From CAZOJJ01 sp964580105 (GTDB taxonomy: Bacteria > Bacteroidota > Rhodothermia > Rhodothermales > Rubricoccaceae): 12,713 bases of DNA. This document shows positions 1 to 11,342 of the stretch, piece by piece. Each line of letters begins with the position of its first letter. The stretch's first letter is position 1. Where the stretch lies: NCBI GenBank assembly GCA_964580105.1, contig CAZOJJ010000072.1, forward strand, positions 1-12,713, in the 5' to 3' direction. The notes under the pieces are model-generated. The model was not told the DNA's origin and ran no database searches. It saw nothing but the letters and a program-made list of their open reading frames with translations. Position numbers and translations under genes: made by a program.

Positions 1-39
1 GATCGGTTCACCCGATCGGTTCACCCGATCGGTTCACCC
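1..39. repeat. Three tandem copies of a 13-base unit at the window edge
   Basis: The unit GATCGGTTCACCC occurs three times without gap or mismatch (1-13, 14-26, 27-39). Each junction can also fold: GATCGG and CCGATC pair around the five bases TTCAC. The array touches the window start, so more copies may lie outside. It ends 40 bases before the MoxR start codon, so it could be a leader or operator element, or simply an intergenic tandem repeat. The repetition is seen directly; any function is unknown. Confidence 0.85.
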
Positions 40-79
40 GCCCGCCTGGCCCCCGCCCCCTCCTCTTCCCGCCCCGAAC

Positions 80-1075
<996 letters not shown>

Positions 1076-1162
1076 GGTGCGAAAGGGGCGGAGGGGCTGG
1101 AGGGAACACGCGCCGGCCGATCTTGTCTGCCTGCCCTCCTCTCGCTCCATCTCTTCCACCCG

Positions 1163-2338
1163 TTGACCCGGCTCCTCCTCGTCGGCGGAGGGCACGCGAG
1201 CCTGCCGCTCCTCATCCGGTCCGCCCGCCTCGTCGAGCGCGGCGTCGAGGTGACGCTGCTCAACGACAGCCCGCGCCTGTACTACTCGGGCACGGTGCCG
1301 GAGTACCTCGGCGGCGTCTACAACCGCGAGCAGACGACGATCGACCTGGCCGGATGGTGCGAGCGCGCGGGCGCGACGTTCGTCCTGGGCCGGGCCACCC
1401 GGCTGGACGTGCGCGCCCGGGAAGTCGGGACCGAGCGCGGCGAGGCGCTCGGGTTCGACGTGGCCGCCTTCGACGTGGGCACGGTCAACCCCGGCGAGGC
1501 CGAGGGCGTCATCCGCACCCGTCCCATGCACCGGATCGAAGCCCTGGAGGCGTTCGTGAGCGCCGCCCTCGCGGCCGACGGCGGGCCGCAGCGGCTCGTC
1601 ATCGTGGGTGGCGGCGCGGCGGGGGTCGAGATCGCCCTCAACGTTACGGCGCGGGTGCAGGCCCACCGCCCCGGCGCCGTCGCGGTCGTGCTGCTGGAAC
1701 CGAGGGATCACCTCCTCGCAGACTTCCCGCCCCGGATGCAGCGCCGCGCCCTCCGCGTGCTCTCCGAGCGCGGCGCGGAGGTCCGCCTCGGCGTCCGCGT
1801 CGAGCGGGCCGAGGGGGGCACCGTCCACCTCCCCGGCGGGGAGCGCCTCACCGGCGACGCCGTGCTGTGGGCCACCGGCGGCGTCGGCCAGCCGTTTTTC
1901 CGGGAGGCCGGGCTGCGCGTGGACGAGCGCGGGTTCGTCCGCGTGGACCGGACGCTGCACGTGCTGGAGCACCCGCACCTCTTCGTCGCGGGCGACGGGG
2001 CCGCCGTGGATGGCTATGCGGACCTCGAACGGGTCGGCGTCCACGCCGTGAGGCAGGGACCCGTGCTGGCCAGGAACGTCCTCGCCGCCGTCGAGGCCGC
2101 CCGGGTCGGACGCCGGCCGGATGCCGCGCCGATGGAGCCGTTCCGCCCGGTCCCCCTCGCCCCGCTCATCCTCTCGACCGGCCGCCCGACGGGCTGGATG
2201 CGTGCGGGCCGCTTCGCCCTCTTCGGCCGCCCGTTCCTCCGCCTCAAGCACTACCTCGACCGGCGCTGGCTGCGCCGGTACGTCGCCGAAGACGCCTACC
2301 CCCGGCTGTTCGACGCCGCTGCGGCCTCGGGCTCCTGA
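1163..2338 (+). CDS. FAD/NAD(P)-dependent oxidoreductase, SelD-N-terminal-like / NDH-2-like
   Basis: A 391-residue pyridine nucleotide-disulfide oxidoreductase with two dinucleotide-binding folds. The FAD fold starts at once with GGGHAS (8-13); the NAD(P) fold has GGGAAG (149-154); ATGG (237-240) and FVAGDGA (274-280) are the usual FAD-contacting segments. The GGGHAS start, the YSGTVPEYLGG segment (41-51) and the FDVGTVNP segment (103-110) recall the oxidoreductase domain that is fused to, or found beside, selenide-water dikinase SelD; the overall fold is also that of type 2 NADH dehydrogenases. There is no CxxC redox pair, so it is not a thioredoxin-reductase type enzyme. The C-terminal 60 residues are basic and partly hydrophobic, possibly for membrane contact. 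The start is TTG: no ATG or GTG lies in frame between the previous stop (1073-1075) and the Rossmann motif. It begins 87 bases after the MoxR gene. Electron acceptor and physiological role are not determinable from sequence. Confidence 0.88.
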   Translation: MTRLLLVGGGHASLPLLIRSARLVERGVEVTLLNDSPRLYYSGTVPEYLGGVYNREQTTIDLAGWCERAGATFVLGRATRLDVRAREVGTERGEALGFDVAAFDVGTVNPGEAEGVIRTRPMHRIEALEAFVSAALAADGGPQRLVIVGGGAAGVEIALNVTARVQAHRPGAVAVVLLEPRDHLLADFPPRMQRRALRVLSERGAEVRLGVRVERAEGGTVHLPGGERLTGDAVLWATGGVGQPFFREAGLRVDERGFVRVDRTLHVLEHPHLFVAGDGAAVDGYADLERVGVHAVRQGPVLARNVLAAVEAARVGRRPDAAPMEPFRPVPLAPLILSTGRPTGWMRAGRFALFGRPFLRLKHYLDRRWLRRYVAEDAYPRLFDAAAASGS

Positions 2339-2399
2339 CGGGAACGCGCGGGAGGGCTGGGTGTCCTGTATCCTGCCGCTTCTTGCCCGGTTGATCCGT

Positions 2400-2846
2400 A
2401 TGCCGAGACTCCTCCCTCTCTTCGTGCTGGCCGCGTGCCTGTCCGCCTGCGCAGCGGATACGCCGAATGCCCCCTCGCCGGACACAGGCCCCCGTGACTC
2501 GACCTCCCCTTCCGCCACGCCCCCGGCCGTTCCAGCGACGCCGTCGGCCGACACCCTCACGGTTGCCGAGGCCGTGCGCCCCGGCAGCTGCGACAAGCGA
2601 CCGGCCGAGCCTCTCTGCTATGCCTTCACCGGCGCGGCCTGGACCGTGGAGGGTGCGCAGAACGAGTGCCTCGGCGCCATCGGCGGGACGTATGGCACGG
2701 CGGCCTGTCCTACGTCGAACCGCATCGGAGAGTGCGTCTACCGCCCGGGCGGCGACGCGGAGCGTGAGGTGGTCTACACGTTCTATGCGCCGCAGGACCC
2801 GCTCATCGCCGAGGGCATCTGCCCCGGCACCTACCGCGCGTTCTGA
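2400..2846 (+). CDS. Small cysteine-rich lipoprotein, function unknown
   Basis: A 148-residue protein with a classic lipoprotein signal: Met-Pro-Arg, a hydrophobic stretch, then the lipobox LSAC with the lipidated cysteine at residue 17. A linker rich in Pro, Ser, Thr and Ala (about 18-55) leads to a compact domain of about 95 residues with six cysteines, enough for three disulfides. The domain contains SCDKRPAEPLCYAF, NECLGAIGGTYG and the C-terminal segment ICPGTYRAF. I do not recognise the domain. The ATG at 2400 is chosen because it puts the signal sequence right at the N-terminus; an open frame upstream to about 2121 overlaps the oxidoreductase and is a shadow. The protein should sit in the outer or inner membrane facing the periplasm. 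It lies 61 bases after the oxidoreductase gene. Confidence 0.85.
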   Translation: MPRLLPLFVLAACLSACAADTPNAPSPDTGPRDSTSPSATPPAVPATPSADTLTVAEAVRPGSCDKRPAEPLCYAFTGAAWTVEGAQNECLGAIGGTYGTAACPTSNRIGECVYRPGGDAEREVVYTFYAPQDPLIAEGICPGTYRAF

Positions 2847-2923
2847 GCCCCTGCGAATTCCCCGGCGGCCCGAATACCCGTCGCCCGCCGCGCGTAGGAG
2901 GCGACCCACCGATTCCCCCGCCC

Positions 2924-3448
2924 ATGCGCGCGTTCTCCCGGCTGTTCTTCCTCTTCTTCCTCGTGGCCCTCGCCGAGCTGGCGCTGCTCGTCTGGATCGG
3001 CGGGCAGTTCGGCTTCTGGCCGACGGTGGGACTCGTAGCGGTGACGGCGCTCGTCGGCTCGTCGCTGGCGCGGCGCGAGGGAATGGCCGTGCTGGCGCGG
3101 ATCCAGCAGCGTCTCGGTCAAGGCGGCCTCCCGAGCCGGGAGCTGACCGACGGCCTCATCATCCTGGTCGCGGGCGTGTGCCTGCTCACGCCGGGGGTGC
3201 TGACCGATGCCGCGGGTTTGCTCGGCCTCCTGCCGCCGTCGCGCGCGTGGATCCGTAAGCGGCTGGAGGGGCGCTTCCGCCGTTGGATCGAGAGCGGCCG
3301 GGCGCGCGTCGTGACGGCCTCGTCGGCGCGGTTCCATGCCTCGCCGTTCGCCCCCCCGCCATCGGCTCCCCGCGCCTCGGTGCCGCCCGAGGCCGACGTG
3401 GAAGACGCGCGCATCCTCTCGGAAGAGGAATCGAGCCGCAGCGGGTGA
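2924..3448 (+). CDS. fxsA: FxsA-family membrane protein
   Basis: A 174-residue inner-membrane protein of the FxsA family, named for an Escherichia coli protein whose overproduction relieves F-plasmid exclusion of phage T7; the normal role of the family is not known. Hydrophobic segments lie at about residues 5-25, 29-48 and 76-103. The conserved family features are visible: a glutamate within the first segment (E18), and the sequence LLTPGVLTD (87-94 region) between the last hydrophobic stretches. A basic cytoplasmic segment (about 109-129) and a low-complexity acidic tail ending DVEDARILSEEE follow, which is also typical. An AGGAGG at 2896-2901 is too far from the ATG to serve as its ribosome binding site. 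The gap to the lipoprotein is 77 bases. Family call is strong, physiological role unknown. Confidence 0.9.
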   Translation: MRAFSRLFFLFFLVALAELALLVWIGGQFGFWPTVGLVAVTALVGSSLARREGMAVLARIQQRLGQGGLPSRELTDGLIILVAGVCLLTPGVLTDAAGLLGLLPPSRAWIRKRLEGRFRRWIESGRARVVTASSARFHASPFAPPPSAPRASVPPEADVEDARILSEEESSRSG

Positions 3449-3511
3449 AGACGGACGGAAGAGGCGGCGGGCCCCGAACAGCGCGCCGGCCACGTCGTTG
3501 GCGCGGCACCT

Positions 3512-4411
3512 ATGCCGGACGCCGCTACCGCCCCACCCCGCTTCCTGCGCATCCCGCTCGGCCTGTGGTACATGGCCCTGAGTGCGTTCGCCTTCAGCCT
3601 GATGGCGCTCTTCGTCAAGCTGGTCGGCGACGGGATCCCGACGATGGAGGTCGTCTTCGTGCGCTCCCTCGTCATGGTGGCGATGGTCTACGCCTTGCTG
3701 CGCCGCGATGGCCTCGACCCGCGCGGGCACAACCGGCCGCTGCTGCTCGTCCGAGGCGCCGTCGGTGTCGTCGCCCTGAGCCTGCTCTACTTCGCCCTGC
3801 CCCGGATTCCGCTGGGCGACGCGACGGCCCTCTTCTACATGGCGCCGGTCTGGACCGCCCTCGCGGCGGCGTTCGTGCTCCGCGAGCGGCCGGCCGGGCG
3901 CGTCCTCCTCGGGATGGCCGTGAGCCTCCTCGGCGTCGCCCTCATCGCCAAGCCGTCGGTGCTGTTCGGCGCCGGCCTGCACGCGCTCGACCCGCTGGCG
4001 GTGGGCGCGGCCGTGACGGCCTCGGTGCTCTCCGGGCTCGTCTACACGCTCGTCCGCAAGCTCCGCGAAACCGACGCGCCCGCCGTCATCATCTTCTACC
4101 TCTCGTGGGTCGGCGTCGTCGGCGCGCTGCCGTTTGCGGGGACCTGGGTGTGGCCGTCGGGGCTCGACTGGGTGTGGCTCCTCGGCGCGGGCGTCTCGAC
4201 GTTCGTGGGCCAGATCGGGCTCACGCGCGGGCTGCACCTGGAGCAGGCGGGCACGGCCATGTCGGTGGGCTACCTCCAGGTCGTCTTCGCCTTCGCCTGG
4301 GGCGCGCTGGTCTTCGCGGCGGTGCCGGACGTGTGGAGCCTGCTCGGCGCCGTCGCCATCGTAGGGAGCGTGCTGATGACCGCGCGCCGCCCTGGCCCCG
4401 CAGCGGCCTAG
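3512..4411 (+). CDS. EamA/RhaT-type drug/metabolite transporter, 10 TM
   Basis: A 299-residue integral membrane protein of the drug/metabolite transporter superfamily. It contains two EamA repeats, about residues 17-146 and 162-289, each predicted as five transmembrane helices. The first repeat carries the typical stretch ALPRIPLGDATALFYMAPVWTA (about 95-116) followed by the FVLRER segment; the second repeat carries the matching EQAGTAMSVGYLQVVFAFAWG region (about 244-264). Members export amino acids, nucleotides, sugars or other metabolites from the inner membrane; the substrate cannot be read from sequence. The N-terminal ten residues are polar and precede the first helix. It starts 63 bases after the FxsA gene and is the last of the plus-strand series, converging on the toxin-antitoxin remnant and topoisomerase gene. 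Length and hydrophobicity are normal, with no sign of truncation. Confidence 0.93.
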   Translation: MPDAATAPPRFLRIPLGLWYMALSAFAFSLMALFVKLVGDGIPTMEVVFVRSLVMVAMVYALLRRDGLDPRGHNRPLLLVRGAVGVVALSLLYFALPRIPLGDATALFYMAPVWTALAAAFVLRERPAGRVLLGMAVSLLGVALIAKPSVLFGAGLHALDPLAVGAAVTASVLSGLVYTLVRKLRETDAPAVIIFYLSWVGVVGALPFAGTWVWPSGLDWVWLLGAGVSTFVGQIGLTRGLHLEQAGTAMSVGYLQVVFAFAWGALVFAAVPDVWSLLGAVAIVGSVLMTARRPGPAAA

Positions 4412-4557
4412 CCACCGCACTACACGAGCGACGCGGCTTCTCGCAGGACGCTACCCCGCCCTCCGATGCACCGAGGCGAACGGGGCGGAGGACGAGCGGG
4501 CGGATGTGGTCCGCCTCGGGGCGTTCGTCGCGGTGGACCTGCCGGGGCTTTGATCGC
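4412..4557. other. Stretch without an intact gene
   Basis: No complete gene is visible between the transporter stop and the end of the decayed toxin gene. One plus-strand frame, from about 4437 to a TGA at 4551-4553, has a coding-like composition with many GC-ending codons and a protein-like end (RADVVRLGAFVAVDLPGL), but it has no start codon of its own and I do not recognise it. The minus-strand toxin frame also runs through without a stop. No clear terminator hairpin was found here although two converging transcripts meet. Confidence 0.4.
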
Positions 4558-4871
4558 TCAGGGAGCTTCCCGACCTTCGCTTCCCCCGAACCGTCGCTCG
4601 AATGGTAGAGGGAGTGGATTTCTACCGTCTCCACGCCTTCGTCTCCCCGGACGATGTGGAAGATCCGGTAGCCTCGAGAGGATCGCCCTCAGTTCGGCAT
4701 CCCCGATCTCTGGGACGACGCGGCCGGACCGAGGACGTAGCTCCAGCCGCTTTACCGCCGCGAATGCGCCGTCCACAAATGCCTGGCGAAGGCAGGCGCT
4801 TCGAGGGCCAAGTAGCCACCGATGGCTTCGAGATCGGCCAGTGCCTGCGGGGACCAGATTACTCGTGCCAC
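4558..4871 (-). pseudogene. Frameshifted RelE/ParE-superfamily toxin remnant
   Basis: This is a broken type II toxin gene of the RelE/ParE superfamily (not the topoisomerase subunit also called ParE). From a GTG at 4871 the first 30 residues read VARVIWSPQALADLEAIGGY then LALEAPAFAR, the typical N-terminus. Near 4780-4782 one base is missing; the frame resumes as FVDGAFAAVKRLELRPRSG and VVPEIGDAELRAIL, the usual middle helix and strand. Near 4677 one base is extra, most simply in CTCT; the original frame returns as RGYRIFHIVRGDEGVETVEI followed by HSLYHSS, the conserved C-terminal strands. The end is uncertain: that frame has no stop until 4221, while the other frame stops at 4558. In its intact form it would be about 100 residues. 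It overlaps the antitoxin stop by 13 bases, the usual coupled layout. A functional toxin is not expected. Confidence 0.85.
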
Positions 4872-5058
4872 CGCTTCATCTGACGCGGGGCTTCATCGTG
4901 CGGGACACCCTCGCCCGCCTCGATCTGCCGGCGGCCCCGCTCGATCTTCTGAAGGATGTAGACCGCTCCACCACGTCGTCGAACGACGCATCGCCGGGCA
5001 TCTCCTGGACGGCACGGAGGACGCGCTCGCGAACAGTGGGTGCAGGCATGGCAGGCAT
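4859..5058 (-). pseudogene. Frameshifted type II antitoxin remnant
   Basis: From the ATG at 5058 the frame reads MPAMPAPTVRERVLRAVQEM then PGDASFDDVVER and then degenerates. One base appears to be missing at about 4961-4963, because the next frame continues smoothly as YILQKIERGRRQIEAGEGVP followed by HDEAPRQMKRWHE and a TAA at 4859-4861. Joined, this gives about 66 residues with the pattern of short antitoxins found upstream of ParE-like toxins: an N-terminal helix, an acidic D-A-S-F-D-D-V-V-E segment and a C-terminal P-H-D-E-A-x-R-Q-M-K-R-W tail that would wrap the toxin. It starts 26 bases after the stop codon of the topoisomerase B gene and points the same way, so the pair was probably co-transcribed with it. 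The exact antitoxin family is uncertain; the frameshift is seen directly. It could also be a sequencing error, to be weighed against three such events in 400 bases. Confidence 0.8.
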
Positions 5059-5084
5059 CGTCGGGATGCTGAAGCATACGGCGG

Positions 5085-7022
<1,938 letters not shown>

Positions 7023-7044
7023 GGGTGTGCGTGGTCAAATCGCC

Positions 7045-7052
7045 CGAATGTA
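7045..7052 (-). promoter_or_regulatory. Possible Bacteroidota-type -7 promoter element for the topoisomerase B gene
   Basis: On the minus strand these bases read TACATTCG, seven of eight matches to the TAnnTTTG element of Bacteroidota promoters, and they end 22 bases before the start codon at 7022. No convincing -33 TTTG partner is present at the right distance, so this is only a candidate. It lies in the 135-base divergent region shared with the carboxypeptidase gene. Confidence 0.25.
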
Positions 7053-7157
7053 CGCGCACGCGCTGCCAGCGGCGTGTCGCTGCAACGGGGATGGCGGGAG
7101 GCTCCGCCGCGGCCCTCCGGGTTTCACGATATTGCCGCCGGTCTTTCCCGCCTCCGC

Positions 7158-8747
7158 ATGCTCCGCCTCCCGCTCCTCTTCGCCCTCCTGGCCGCGCTGG
7201 CGCCGTTCTCGGCCGCGCAAGACGTTCAGGAACGCCACAGCGAGGTGCGCCTCTACGCCCCGGACGGCGCGCCCACCGCGCATCCGGGCGCAGCCCTCGC
7301 CGACCGCCTCGCCGCCTCCGGCCTCGTCCTCGACCACGCCCGACGCGAGGACACGGCGCTCGGCCCCGCCCTCCGTACCGTCCTCTCCGCGACGGAGCTC
7401 GCCCAGGCCCGCGCGGCGGGCATCGAGGTGGACGTGCTCGTGGAGGATCTCCGGGCGCACTACCTCGCCACGCGGCAGGGCACGTGCCAGGAGGGCCGCG
7501 CCGCCGTCAGCCGCATCGACGCGGACCTGTGCGGGGCGATGGGCGGCTACCCCACGTTCTCCGCCATCCTCGACCTCCTCGACGCGCTCCACGACGCCCA
7601 CCCGGAGATCGTCTCGGCGCGGACCTCCATCGGCCAGAGCATCGAGGGGCGGGATCTCTGGATGGTCGAAATTTCCGACAACCCCGGCCTCGACGAGGCC
7701 GAGCCCGAGGCGCTCTACACCGCCCTCCACCACGCCCGCGAGCCCGGCTCGATGATGGCCGTGCTCTACTTCATGCACTACCTCGCCGAGCAGTACGGCA
7801 CGAACCCCGACGTGACCGACCTCGTGGACGGCCGCCGGCTCTTCTTCGTCCCCGTCCTCAACCCCGACGGCTACGTCTACAACGAGACGACCGACCCCGG
7901 CGGTGGCGGCTTCTGGCGCAAGAACCGGCGGAATAACGGCGGCGGCACGTACGGCATCGACCTCAACCGCAACTACGGCTACTTCTGGGGCTACGACAAC
8001 GTCGGCTCCTCGCCCAACCCGTGGAGCGAGACGTACCGGGGCACGGCGCCCTTCTCCGAGCCGGAGACGCAGGCCCTCCGCAACTTCCTCGAAAGCGGGC
8101 GGAGCGTCCGCATCGCGCTCAACTACCACACCTCGGGCGACCTCCTCCTCTACCCCTGGGGCTACGAGTACGACACCTTCACGCCGGACGAGGCCGCCTT
8201 CGCCGCCCTCGGCGACACGCTCACCTACCGCAACCACTACACCTACGGCCAGGGCGCCAACACCATCTACAAGACCAACGGCGGCTCCGACGACTGGATG
8301 TACGGTGAGCAGACGACCAAGCCCAAGATCTTCTCCTTCACGCCCGAGGTCGGCTATGCGTTCTGGCCCGACCCCTACGACGTCTACCCGCTGGCCGACG
8401 AGAACCTGGAGATGAACCTGCTCGTGGCGGAGTTCGCCGAGGATTTCGTCCCCGTCCCCATCGAACCGGCGGGGGCGGTCCCAAACGGCGTAGCACTCGA
8501 CCTCGCCGGGCCGAATCCGCTCCGCGACCGGACGACGTTCGTTCTCTCGCTGCCCGAGGCGCAGCCCGTCCGGCTCGCCGTGTTCGACCTCCTCGGCCGG
8601 GAGGTGGCGGTGCTGGCAGACGGTGCGTACGCTTCGGGCCCGCACCGCTTCCCGTTCGACGCCTCAGCGCTGGCGCCGGGCGCCTACCTCGTCCGCCTCG
8701 ATGCCGAGGCGGAGGCAGTCACGCAGCGGGTGACGGTGGTGCGGTGA
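7158..8747 (+). CDS. Secreted M14 zinc carboxypeptidase with type IX sorting domain
   Basis: A 529-residue extracellular metallocarboxypeptidase. Residues 1-20 are a signal peptide (hydrophobic core, cleavage after SAA). Residues about 25-105 resemble the N-terminal prosegment of this group. The M14 catalytic domain (about 128-430) has all key residues: zinc ligands H192 and E195 in HHAREP, the third ligand H324 in NYHTSG, the substrate-carboxylate pair N270-R271 in DLNRNYG, and catalytic E397 in FTPEVGY. The last 80 residues (about 450-529), starting GPNPLRDRTTF and including VRLAVFDLLGREVAVL and APGAYLVRL, form the C-terminal sorting domain used by the type IX secretion system. The protein should be exported to the cell surface or medium and trim peptides from the C-terminus. 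The ATG at 7158 is chosen because it opens the signal peptide; the open frame upstream to 5175 is antisense to the topoisomerase gene and is a shadow. It ends only 21 bases from the convergent topoisomerase A gene. Confidence 0.94.
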   Translation: MLRLPLLFALLAALAPFSAAQDVQERHSEVRLYAPDGAPTAHPGAALADRLAASGLVLDHARREDTALGPALRTVLSATELAQARAAGIEVDVLVEDLRAHYLATRQGTCQEGRAAVSRIDADLCGAMGGYPTFSAILDLLDALHDAHPEIVSARTSIGQSIEGRDLWMVEISDNPGLDEAEPEALYTALHHAREPGSMMAVLYFMHYLAEQYGTNPDVTDLVDGRRLFFVPVLNPDGYVYNETTDPGGGGFWRKNRRNNGGGTYGIDLNRNYGYFWGYDNVGSSPNPWSETYRGTAPFSEPETQALRNFLESGRSVRIALNYHTSGDLLLYPWGYEYDTFTPDEAAFAALGDTLTYRNHYTYGQGANTIYKTNGGSDDWMYGEQTTKPKIFSFTPEVGYAFWPDPYDVYPLADENLEMNLLVAEFAEDFVPVPIEPAGAVPNGVALDLAGPNPLRDRTTFVLSLPEAQPVRLAVFDLLGREVAVLADGAYASGPHRFPFDASALAPGAYLVRLDAEAEAVTQRVTVVR

Positions 8748-8768
8748 GAGGAGGCGAAGCGGGTGGGA

Positions 8769-11108
<2,340 letters not shown>

Positions 11109-11119
11109 TTTTTGCTTTT
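11109..11119 (-). promoter_or_regulatory. A-rich translation start region of the topoisomerase A gene
   Basis: On the minus strand the eleven bases before the ATG at 11108 read AAAAGCAAAAA, a striking A-run in DNA that is otherwise very GC-rich. There is no Shine-Dalgarno sequence. In Bacteroidota, A-rich sequence just before the start codon favours initiation. This supports 11108 as the start over the GTG at 11204. Confidence 0.5.
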
Positions 11120-11215
11120 CAATAACGGACGACTCCCTGAGCGGGGCGACCCGATTCCCATGATACGCACGGGGGGTGCCAGCCTCTGTCACCCACTTAT
11201 CCACAACAATAACGG
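11120..11215. repeat. Direct repeat of CAATAACGG in the topoisomerase A leader
   Basis: The nine bases CAATAACGG occur at 11120-11128 and again at 11207-11215, 87 bases apart (CCGTTATTG on the coding strand of the topoisomerase gene). Both copies lie in the leader, one next to the start codon and one just upstream of the DnaA box. They may be binding sites for a regulator or a coincidence; the repetition itself is seen directly. Confidence 0.5.
11197..11205 (+). promoter_or_regulatory. Perfect consensus DnaA box
   Basis: TTATCCACA is an exact match to the high-affinity DnaA box, located 89-97 bases upstream of the topoisomerase A start codon at 11108. Such an AT-rich 9-mer is not expected by chance in a GC-rich window of this size. 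I see no further boxes nearby, so this is not an origin by itself; regulation of the topoisomerase gene by DnaA is possible. Confidence 0.55.
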
Positions 11216-11236
11216 CCTCCTTCGGTCGCCCCCACG

Positions 11237-11277
11237 TTAAAAGGGCGCCGCCCCGACCGAATCGGGGCGGCGCCCTT
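11237..11277 (-). terminator. Rho-independent terminator of the sorting-domain protein gene
   Basis: Positions 11241-11256 and 11262-11277 form a perfect 16-base-pair stem around the five-base loop CCGAA. Read on the minus strand, the hairpin is followed by TTTTAA (its first two bases belong to the stem), the required T-tract. It lies about 65 bases after the stop codon at 11343 and before the topoisomerase A gene, so it should insulate the two co-directional minus-strand genes. Confidence 0.85.
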
Positions 11278-11342
11278 GTGGGAACGCCGACGGCGCCGCG
11301 GCGCTCGGTTCGACGCTTACGTCCTACGGGAAGGACCGGCGG

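Noticed and set aside
1..39. CRISPR array
   Set aside because: The units are 13 bases and directly adjacent, without spacers.
2896..2901. AGGAGG before the FxsA gene as ribosome binding site
   Set aside because: It ends 22 bases before the ATG, too far to act on it, and no other in-frame start fits the first membrane segment.
2831..4420. 529-residue minus-strand frame across the FxsA and EamA genes
   Set aside because: Antisense to two well-supported membrane protein genes; rich in Arg, His and Glu as expected of a shadow.
11109..11204. N-terminal extension of the topoisomerase A subunit to a GTG at 11204
   Set aside because: The extra 32 residues match no family feature, cover the DnaA box, and an A-rich start region sits directly before the ATG at 11108.
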